From positions 7,489,315 to 7,553,314 of the forward strand of contig CM035357.1 of assembly GCA_020137815.1 (NCBI GenBank): a stretch of DNA of 64,000 nucleotides, written 5' to 3'. The translations under genes and the position numbers were made by a program. Position 1 is the first letter of the stretch. Each line of letters begins with the position of its first letter. Positions 1 to 26,600 of this stretch are shown piece by piece. This DNA comes from Hormiphora californensis. Taxonomy: Eukaryota; Ctenophora; Tentaculata; Cydippida; Pleurobrachiidae. The notes below the pieces were generated by a model. The model saw only the letters and a program-made list of their open reading frames with translations, was not told where the DNA came from and searched no databases.

Positions 1-1089
1 GTACTGGCTATTTCTTTCGCTGACCTCCTCACCTCCGTATACCTGCTAACGTTTGCCTTCTTCCACTGGTACATAGGTTCGAATTTCTGTGAAAGTCAGG
101 TGGACTGGATTAGTGGAGTTCCGTGTATGGTTATCGGTGTTTTGAACACCGTCGGGGCAACAATGTCGTCCGTTGTCATGGCATTGGTTAGTTGCTACCG
201 GTTGGCTGGTAACCTGAGGGCGTTACGCTATCGCGGGTCAGATGAGGTCTCTCGAAAGCTAAGAGGGAGAGTGATTCTCCAGTTAGTTGCAGTCTTAGTG
301 GCATCCGTCGCAGTAGCAATGATTCCCCTGGTAGACATCTTCGATAAGTGGTTTGTGAATGGACTTGTCTTTGAGAAGCACATAGCATTATTTATTGGTG
401 TCATGAGTAAGAACCGATTGCTGGATGTTTTTAGGGGTTACCATAGTACCCGTAAAACGAAGCAAAGTATGACTGGGAGTGAGGTATCTTGGAGTGGCAT
501 CCAAAACATGGTATCCGAGATGTTTTCCAGTGATTATGATCGAGTGATTGGGAAGAAGCTGTCCTTCTACGGTAATGATCCATCTTGTATGTTCAAGGCA
601 TTCGTCCTCGCGGATGATCCTCAGGTGTTTTATGTATGGACTTACCTGAGTTTTCATTTCCTTTCTTTTGTGTGCGTGGCGGTGTGTCATGTGACGATTG
701 CAGTAGGTACCTATAAAAACAGTGTGAGGGGCAGCCGAAAATCTTCTCTCGGCCGCAAAGTTACTCTGATCTGCTTGACAGATTTCTGCTGCTGGATGCC
801 CTTCCTGATTTGTTGTGCCCTCCACACGGCTGAGGTTGTGGATATGTCACCATGGTACCAGGTCTTCTCCCTCAACATCCTCCCTCTCAACTCGTTTATA
901 AACCCTTTGCTATACAGTCCGAGTCAGATATTTACAACAGCTTTTCACAAGATCATGGCGCTTTGTTGTCCAAAACAGCAGGGCAAAACAGAAGACCAGT
1001 ACGTTGCAGAGATTCCAATGGAGGCAGCGGGGGAACGTCGTGATACTGGGACAGAGTTGGACACGGAAATCGGAAATACTGCCCTATAA
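1..1089 (+). CDS. Class A GPCR, relaxin/LGR-receptor-like, 3' part
   Basis: The frame is open from base 1 to a TAA at 1087-1089 and gives 362 residues of a seven-transmembrane receptor. The window cuts the gene within transmembrane helix 2, where LAISFAD carries the conserved Asp. The C-terminal NPLLY motif (about 901-915) is the helix 7 NPxxY signature, preceded by the LPLNSFINPLLY context typical of leucine-rich-repeat GPCRs and relaxin-family receptors. The second extracellular loop begins FYGNDPSC, again like that family. The region holds no intron. The helix 3 DRY position reads CYR, so the usual acidic residue is absent. The tail ends without a recognised motif. The ligand is unknown, and any leucine-rich ectodomain would lie upstream of the window. 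Family assignment as LGR-like is inference from local motifs; the GPCR call is firm. Confidence 0.85.
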   Translation, partial: VLAISFADLLTSVYLLTFAFFHWYIGSNFCESQVDWISGVPCMVIGVLNTVGATMSSVVMALVSCYRLAGNLRALRYRGSDEVSRKLRGRVILQLVAVLVASVAVAMIPLVDIFDKWFVNGLVFEKHIALFIGVMSKNRLLDVFRGYHSTRKTKQSMTGSEVSWSGIQNMVSEMFSSDYDRVIGKKLSFYGNDPSCMFKAFVLADDPQVFYVWTYLSFHFLSFVCVAVCHVTIAVGTYKNSVRGSRKSSLGRKVTLICLTDFCCWMPFLICCALHTAEVVDMSPWYQVFSLNILPLNSFINPLLYSPSQIFTTAFHKIMALCCPKQQGKTEDQYVAEIPMEAAGERRDTGTELDTEIGNTAL

Positions 1090-1129
1090 TGATGGGGTAC
1101 AATGTGGACACTGAGAATTATTGTAGACT

Positions 1130-2070
1130 AGGAACCGGCGATAATATCGAATCGAATCGAAAGATCGAGAGATCGGATCGAATCGAATCGAATCGAGTAG
1201 TTTTTTGAGCCTAAAGATCGAATCGAGATCGAATCGAGATTTTTTGATCCCCCAAAGATCGAATCGAGATCGAATCGAGATTTTTTGAACCCTCAAAGAT
1301 CGAATCGAATCGAATCGAAATTTTTTGAACGCTCAAAGATCGAATCGAGATCGAATCGAAAGTTTCTGAACCCTAAAAGATCGAATCGAGATCGAATCGA
1401 AAGGTTTTTTTCACCCAAAGATCGAATCGAGATCGAATCGATATTTTTTGAATCCCGAAAAATCGAATCGAGATCGAATCGATATTTTTTGATCCCCCAA
1501 AGATCGAATCGAGATCGAATCGAAAATTTTTGATCGGTCAGATCACCCAAAGATCGAATCGGGATCGAGAAGAAAATATCAAGAATCTTCGGTTCCTAGC
1601 CAGTAGAAACCGGCGATATTATAGGATCGAATCGAAGGATCGAAAGATCGAATCGAATCGAGATCGAATCGAAAGTTTTTGATCGCACAAAGATCGAATC
1701 GAGATCGAATCGATATTTTTTGATCCCCCAAAGATCGAATCGAGATCGAATCGACATTTTTTGAAAACCGAAAGATCGAATCGAAATCGAATCGAGATTT
1801 TTTGACCCCTCAAAGATCGAATCGAGATCGAATCGAGATTTTTTTGAAAACCGAAAGATCGAATCGAGATCGAATCGAAAGTTTTTGAACCCTCAAAGAT
1901 CGAATCGAGATCGAATCGAAATTTTTTGAAATCTCAAAGATCGAATCGAGATCGAATCGAAAGTTTTTGAACCCTAAAAGATCGAATCGAGATCGAATCG
2001 AAAAATTTTGGTCGTCCAAAAAAAGATCGAGATCGAATCGAGAAAAAAATATCCGGTATCGCCGGTTCCT
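1130..2070. mobile_element. Non-autonomous element filled with GATCGAATCGA minisatellite
   Basis: The ends are inverted copies of AGGAACCGGCGATA. The 10 bases ATTGTAGACT occur directly outside both ends (1120-1129 and 2071-2080), a clear target-site duplication. The interior is a tandem array of units of about 43 bp in which GATCGAATCGAGATCGAATCGA alternates with a short T-run and a variable spacer. Around 1588-1620 there is an internal facing pair of terminal sequences, so the element looks like two arrays joined head to tail. It sits about 40 bp after the GPCR stop codon. A 10-bp duplication would suit a Mutator-like family, but there is no transposase to confirm it. Open frames across the array are an artefact of the repeat. 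Confidence 0.8.
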
Positions 2071-2080
2071 ATTGTAGACT

Positions 2081-2955
2081 CGACCAAGTTGGAATTATTG
2101 ATGGACTTGAAAAGGGAGTTACTACTTATTATAATGAACACATTTTACTACCCACGGAGGCTATTGACGCTAGATTATAATTTTGCTTGTTATAATTTGA
2201 CGGATGTTAACAGTGTTTAAAGTTTAAACACATTTATTGCATTTCGCTAACCAAGATTTTTTGAAAATAACTTAACTTGAAATCACATACATATCACATC
2301 ACGCAAAGCTTTTGTTTTCTGAACAAAAATCGCTGTCCGACGAGCTCGATATCATCTGCTCGCTAAAGCAGATGAGACCATGCCGTCTCCTGATCTCTTT
2401 ATCTTTTATCATGAAGGTCGCGAAAAGGTTATTTCGTAACCAAATCAGGACCATGATTTGGATAGATAAGGACATGACATCATACCTTAGTTCAGGTCCA
2501 CCCATCTCATTAATGCTATTGAACTCCTTCTCAGCAGCTTCACAGCACTCCGCATGATGACTGATGAGACAGCAGATCAGTCTCGTTCATGAAGCCATGG
2601 TGTCCACCAACTTTCTCCTCCATCTAGGTATCTCTCAGTCCCATAACTCTATCACTCCTAACCCCAACATTCTAACTCTCTCCCTAGTCCCTAACCCTAA
2701 TAATGAACGGCGGCTGTATATGACAAATTGAACGATTTCCGTCGTGTGAGAGATTGGTGAGAGAGCCCCCCTCACTAAATTAGCACGTGACACAACTCAA
2801 CTCTTCTGATTGGCTCACGATTATCACGTGACCTGTTTGATGGCCTGTGGTTGGTCGATGAGTTTCGTGTACTGTCTGTGTACCATTAGGTCTGTGTATA
2901 TCACCGTCGTTTAGAAGTGGCTTCTGAGTATCTGTGTAGATTTGGTGTTACAAGC
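2081..2955. other. Intergenic, no gene recognised
   Basis: I see no convincing exon, RNA gene or repeat array here. Short open frames near 2300-2560 on both strands have no recognisable domain. Confidence 0.5.
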
Positions 2956-2968
2956 TTCCATGCCCACC

Positions 2969-2989
2969 CTCTCTTTCTCTCTCTGTCTA

Positions 2990-3044
<55 letters not shown>

Positions 3045-3205
3045 CTCTCTGCTCACTCAGTGTGCCTGCAGTCGCGTCTCTCTCTCTCTTCTATCAATCT
3101 CTCACTCTCTACTCTCCTCTCTCTCTTTCTCCTCGCTCTCTCTTCTCTCATCTGCTTCTCTCTCTCTCTCTCTCTCTCCTCTCTCTTCTCTCTCTCTCTC
3201 TCCTG
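2969..3205. repeat. Interrupted CT microsatellite
   Basis: The stretch is almost entirely C and T, mainly (CT)n with short interruptions. Open frames through it encode only Ser/Leu runs and are not genes. Confidence 0.9.
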
Positions 3206-3410
3206 TCAGTACAGTCCTGTGTACTCCTCACTGAATTGCCCTCGGGGTTACCAGGAAATTAAACACACGTCGTATTGTTCCTCACCCTTCTCTGTCTCCA
3301 TCTCACTCTCAGATAATACGGCTGTCTTCTTCTCTCTCTCTCAGCTACTCGAACTGTTTCTGTCTCTTACTATATCACTGTCTTCCTCAATTAAATGACT
3401 TTATAGTCTA

Positions 3411-3578
3411 TCTTTTAGCTTTACCTAAGCCGGTCTACAGTGTGTTCTATCTCTACTGTTTAGCTTTACCTAAGCCGGTCTCCTGTGTGTTATCTCTACT
3501 GGTTAGCTTTAACTAAGCCGGTCTACAGTGTGTTATATCTCTACTGTTTAGCTTTACCTAAGCCGGTCTACAGTGTGT
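3411..3578. repeat. Tandem repeat, four copies of about 45-57 bp
   Basis: Four imperfect units share the core TAGCTTTACCTAAGCCGGTC followed by a TGTGTGTTATCTCTACTG-like tail. The array lies upstream of the catenin start and has no coding potential. Confidence 0.8.
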
Positions 3579-4341
3579 GTTTGTATAGTTCATGCATGCT
3601 ATATTGATAGCACTCTCACTCTCTCCCTGAATTGTGTCATCACTTGACCTATAGTAGACAATTAGTCCCTTACAACTCTGTCTTACTCTCTTTCTCGACT
3701 AGCTTATAACAGTTTGTTGAAGCTATCACACTTTTCATACCCTCTTTCAACTACCAGTTCTATCTGCAGGCACTATGCCCGTTCTATTTCGTGTTGTCTA
3801 CAATATTAACTAAGTCTTCTTATACCGGCTGTAGTACTAGTAACTGGCTGTTATAGTAGATTGCTAGAGCAATATGGAAATAGTGCGTTATTATTGAAGA
3901 AAAACAAAGTATACTTCCTCACTCTCTCTCTCCCTCTCATTCTTACTCTCAGTCTCACTCCACTTAAGTGCACTTGTGTTAGATAGTAAACAAACTCTGT
4001 GTGCTATTAATAACTGAACTAAGATGGCTTCTTTGTTTATTTCCTAAAGCATTGCTTTGTTTCACTTCTACCACACGTTAGAACTATTGATCCTTGACCC
4101 CTTTTCAGGAACCTATTTTTATAGATTGAAATAACTCGCTCTCTCTCTCCATATAAAATATGGTCTACCTGCCGCCATTTGTTTGTAGAAACATACTGAT
4201 ATGTTGTTGTATTCTAATCCTTCTTTACAATATTTGTAAAAGATATATTTGGCACGGTTAGTGAGGATTGAACAAGGCAACTGACTGACTCTCAGTATAG
4301 TATCGTTGAAACACAGATTGATATAACTTATAGTGCGTCCG
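3579..4341. other. Upstream region of the catenin gene
   Basis: This AT-rich stretch with short CT tracts probably holds 5' UTR and promoter sequence of the gene starting at 4342. I cannot identify a specific promoter element. Confidence 0.35.
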
Positions 4342-21606
<17,265 letters not shown>

Positions 21607-21718
21607 GAGAGTGAACTGTATTTTTTGTTCGAGTTGTTGTGTGAGAGTTTATTTTTTAACGACACCACCCAATTGCGGTAAATGTTATTTATATTTATCT
21701 TACTTTGCTTCAGTAGGT

Positions 21719-21724
21719 AATAAA
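21719..21724 (+). terminator. Poly(A) signal of the catenin gene
   Basis: AATAAA lies 113 bases after the stop codon, just before a MITE at 21737. Confidence 0.55.
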
Positions 21725-21736
21725 GAGATGTTATTA

Positions 21737-21908
21737 CAGTCGGACCCCGATTTACCGGGCCCCAATTTACCGGAACCCCGATTTACCGGGAGGATAAATT
21801 TCCCCCGATCTAGGAAATTAACGGTATTTGACCCCGATATACCGGACACCCCGATTTACCGGACAAAACCCTTTCCCCCGAGCATCCCGGTAAATCGGGG
21901 TCCGACTG
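21737..21908. mobile_element. Tc1/mariner-pogo type MITE, copy 1
   Basis: The 172-bp element has inverted ends CAGTCGGACCCCGATTTA and flanking TA on both sides. The interior repeats CCCCGATTTACCGG several times. A second family member is at 56198-56368. Confidence 0.85.
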
Positions 21909-22025
21909 TAGTTCACGTATGGCGTGTTGAAACGTGAAGCGAAGTATATTGTGTGACATGTTGCGTTTTTCATTTCAGTTTCAGAAATTATTCGCAGACA
22001 AAGCGTTTCCTTTTTTCTCATAGTC

Positions 22026-22097
22026 AGGCCAATGCTCTGAGTCTGACCACAGTTCTCGCGCGAAATGAGAATAGGGTCAGGCCATTGCTCTGACAGA
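22026..22097 (-). repeat. Dispersed short repeat, copy 1
   Basis: This copy carries TCAGGCCAATGCTCTGA and the facing motif AGGGTCAGGCCATTGCTCTG. Related copies are at 40431, 47684 and 52336. Confidence 0.7.
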
Positions 22098-23014
22098 GGC
22101 AGACCGATGTTTGGTTCCAAATATGAATGTACTGGTAGTGGTCAACCATTTGATGTGGTATGACCATTTTTTTATAATGCATGTGATGTCTGACTGGCGG
22201 CGCCAGATGCTGTATGGCGGCGCCATACCCCATTTGATTCTCAAAGCGACAGTGCGCTCAGATGGGTCGCGGCGCCAGACCCCAATTTGATTCTCAATCT
22301 GAGCGCGCGACAGTGCGCTCAGATGGGTCGCGGCGCCAGACAGGTCTTCGCTGGAAGTGGAGACAACCTTGACCGTTCACGCGCATTCATGCCGCGCCGC
22401 GCAAACAAAAACCACGCGCACAGTTAAATAGTTTTGCGCGCACCACAATTCCCCTAAATTGATCGTAAATCACGCAATTCCGCACTGGATGACTGCTATT
22501 TACGCCTCTTCCTCCCAGTCACGCTGTGCTACCACCACACTATTCCTAGTCATGTGGTAGAGGCGCTCACGCTACTGCGTGCTGTGGCCTCACTCTGCCA
22601 TTCACAATGTAATGTAACTTCCTTTCCTCCACGATCCATATACGTGTGATATATATTAATAGCAGCAACCAACCGATTTGTGCCACACAGAGAGCACCAC
22701 CAATGTGCCAACTTGAGAAATATTATACCTAGATCGATATTGTGATATTATAATTCTAAAAGCACAATCCTCGTGGTCTTGTGCAATCTAGACCACGCAG
22801 ATAGATAGGAGGGGCGATGGGCGTGTTTTATCTTCTCGCTCCGTGTGGCGTGTATGAGAAATGCCCATGATAGATGGGTGTATGTGTAAATAAAGCACTT
22901 TACTGTCGGGGGTACAATTGTAGGGTCTGGATAGTTCTAATATCTCTCCGATAAGTGGGACGTGTTTTTGTATTCCTTGCCCCTCCTTACCCCGCGTTCT
23001 GTGTAATAGAATCA
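22098..23014. other. Intergenic region and likely promoter of the CCCH gene
   Basis: GC-rich tandem duplications share CAGTGCGCTCAGATGGGTCG and GGCGCCAGAC (22240-22345). The region is CpG-rich up to about 22440, then AT-rich. I infer that it holds the promoter of the gene at 23015; no TATA box is placed with confidence. Confidence 0.4.
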
Positions 23015-23569
23015 ATGGCTGAATTGTCAGAAGGAGAGATTCCATCTGAAGGCTCAGATGAGGGGGAGCTCCCTGATTCTGAACCAGAGGAAACACCAAT
23101 GGCGACTGATGAGAAGGAGGTTAAAAAACCTGAAGCAGATAAATTTGAGAGGTTTAAAGTCTGGCAAAGTGCCATGACCAACAATCTACGGAGCGCAATG
23201 GCCAAGGTGGGACCCCCGGGGGCGGTCGGTGGTCAGAGTTCAGATGAATCCAGCGGTTCTGATTATGAGGATCGAATGGTAATAACTAAATCTTTGATAG
23301 CTTGTAGCAAGATTCGGGCACATATTTGTTTGCTCTGTTTCCGATTTTCTCATCTGTTTCTTGGTGTCTGCTATCACTGCTGTTTCTCAACTGTCCAATC
23401 TGAATCTTTTGTTCCTTCCTCTGTGTGTGTGTGTGTGCGTGTGTGTGTGAGGATATTGCTCTCTCTTTCTCTCTCATGGGTAATTATGTGTATTGGTCCC
23501 TCCTGCCACCATCCTTTCTCTTTGCTATTCTCACTACATCAGCTGCTCTGCAAATGTTATATTCTCTCT

Positions 23570-23635
<66 letters not shown>

Positions 23636-26600
23636 TTATTTCCTTCTATCTTTCCCTCTCTCTCTCTCTCTCTCTGCCTCCCTGTATGATTAGTCCACGG
23701 CAATGTACACGCGTGCTCTCCTCACACAGACGCACCAACGTAGTGCTGCAATATAACTAGGAGAAGAGTGCCGTGACTTTCTTAAAAAGAAGTGGTGAAA
23801 TGAAAAAACCGGAAAAGTTGAATGGAATTAGAACATGAAAATTTATGAGAGAAAGAGCGAAAACAGAAAAGCTTACTTTAGGTCCTAAAATTTAGGAGGT
23901 AAATAATGGTCTGGGTAGTTTTGACCCAACTTGATATTATGTTCCTGCCCACAGATTGATAACGGTATACCACCTAATCTGCGGATGGACCAGGGCGCCC
24001 CAATGGGTTCTAATAACCTGCTTGGAGCCCTTGGTGTGTCGAGAGATGGGCCTGCAGACCAGGATATAGCGAGAAAGAAGAAGAAAAGCAGCAAAAGAAA
24101 GGTACTGCATTCAGAAGGGCACATTCATAGAATCTCCCCCATCTTTCTCCTTCCCTTTCAAATCACAAAGTGATTCCTATCCTAGTCCACCACTTTCAAT
24201 CGAAAACAAACTTTTTAATTCGACAGTTCGCATAGATCGGGTCGGCCCCGCCAGACAGCTTCCCCAAAAATATCACATTGTCCCACAACCCACTTGCTGT
24301 TGGTAACAGACGTTGCCTTGCCTAGCTCGACCCAGTTTGAACAAAACAACTCCCCCCCCCCCCTGGCTCGACCGTGTTTGAAACAGACCCCCCTCCCCAG
24401 AACGGTGGTACACAGGAGTGGTGGGAGAGGCACAAGGAAGTGTACGAGAAGATCAAAGAGAGACAGTTGGAAATATCAGCCCAAAGAGCCAGGACACACT
24501 GTAAATTCTTTCAGAAAGGCTACTGTAAAGAGGTACTACAGGCTTTATTATTTGGGGAACTACGGGCTTTATTTTGTTGCTTGGGTGTGTCCGGGTTGTC
24601 TTATTTACCAATCTCTCATCTGGGAAGTCCCTAATTTACCCCTCCCCAGGGAAGTGACTGTCCCTACATGCACGAGATAAAGAAGAAGTTGGATGTGTGC
24701 AAATATTTCATGAAGAATGTACCGTGTCACAAGGGGGACCTCTGCGCCTACATGCACAGTATGTTTTAATTTGACTATCCATCTCAAACATCATGAGCCA
24801 TGTATAACAAATCATGAAACACGGGTAACTGTCCCCCTCCCAAACTGTTACACCCTTCCTCTAGGTGAATTCCCCTGCAAGTATTTCCATCTCCAATGTA
24901 ACACCCTCCCCCTTCCTCCAGGTGAATTCCCCTGCAAGTATTTCCATCTCCGGGGTTTTTGTTACAATGACCAGGAGTGCAGGTTCAGTCATGAGGCCCT
25001 AAACGAGGATAGCAGACAAATAATAGACTTCGTAAGTTGTACACATTTTAACCCCTTGGGGCTTAAAATCTTCCTCTTGGGTTCAATAGCCTGCCAGATT
25101 TGTAGCCTCTAATTATATTTGTAGGTCCCCCTCTACTAATAACTAATTGTAACCTCTACTAATCTAACTCCTCTTCATCAGATGAAAGGAGACAGGGCAT
25201 TTGACCGGGGGGAGAGGAACTTTGACCGTGGGTTTGACAGGCCCCCTCCTGGAGGGGACAGGAACTTTGACAGAGGACCTCGACACAGGGGACCCCCAGA
25301 TGGACCTCCAAGATATAGGAGTCGGAGCAGGTCACCAATACAGAGGAGGTCTGAGGAGAAGGCACCCTTCCAGGAGGCAGACTCTCCCGGCAAAAAGGTA
25401 TTGTCCTACATCCTTTCCCAATTTTTCTCTTCCTTGTTGTACCCCCTAGGGGGCCCTCTCTCTTTCCTGTTGTTACCACCCAGATTATATAGTTATTATA
25501 TTATTAGGGCCCTAGCGGGGGGGTTCCCATGGTATACTTTGGTATACTTTGGCACTTTCCACAACTTTTTCAGCGATTTTCCATATACCAAAGTATACCA
25601 AAGTATACCAAAATATACCAAGGTATACCAAAGTATACCATAAAAATTTTGAAAAATGTAAAATTTAAGCGATAAGATAAAATAATTGACTAAATTTGTA
25701 AAACTTCATCCTTATTTCGTTCTAAATTGGTAATATAAAGCTTATTAAACTGATTTTTACGTATGTTACATCACCCGGCTAGTGCTCAAGGCTGGCCACT
25801 CAGTGGCCAGGGGTTCAATTCCCGGTTGAGGCAATTTTTGAAAAATATTTACAGACTTTACCAAATAGGGTAGGCGGGGGTAATTCGGGTCACCTTTTTG
25901 ATTAAAGTGGTATTCCCTTGGTTGTGGCAGAATGTCTGCACATAAAATCTATTCAATTTATCCAATGTGACACTTGTTAAGATATTTGGACTGTTGAAGT
26001 TTTCAAATCCAACCTTTTTCACACATAAAAAAGCCCACGAAATCGTTAATTTGCGTATTGTTGGTAATTCGGGTCAGTGGCTAAATCGGGCCACGCGCGT
26101 ATTCAGCCAATCACAGCCCTCGCAAACAAACACGTGACCAAATGACCCGAATTACCAACACAGCGTGTTGCCGCTGAAATCATGCGGTTAATTCGGGTCA
26201 AGTGTTTGTAATTCGGGCCAGCTATTGGTTGGCTGATGGTTGGCTGTTTTAGGGGCCTCTAGGGGGCCTCTAGGGGCCTCTAGGGGCCCTAGAAGCCCCT
26301 AGAGGACCCTAGAGGCCCCCTAGAGGCCCCTAGAGGCCCCCTAGAGACCCCTAAAGGCCCCCTAGAGACCCCTAAAGGCCCCCTAGAGGCCCCTAGAAGC
26401 CCCTAGAGGCCCCTAGAGGCCCCTAGAGGCCCCTAAAAGCCCCCTAGAGACCCCTAAAGGCCCCCTAGAGACCCCTAAAGGCCCCTAGAGGCCCCTAGAG
26501 GCCCCTATAGGCCCCCTAGAGGCCCCTAGAGGCCCCTAGAGGCCCCCTAGAGACCCCTAAAGGCCCCCTAGAGGCCCCTAGAAGCCCCTAGAGGCCCCTA

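Noticed and set aside
1285-2019. Open frames on both strands across the GATCGAATCGA array
   Set aside because: They arise because the repeat has no stop codons in several frames; the translations are repetitive and mirror each other on both strands.
2558-2600. CTGATGAG followed by a short stem, resembling a hammerhead ribozyme core
   Set aside because: The stem II is not followed by GAAA and stems I and III do not form; also no C/D box partner at a proper distance.
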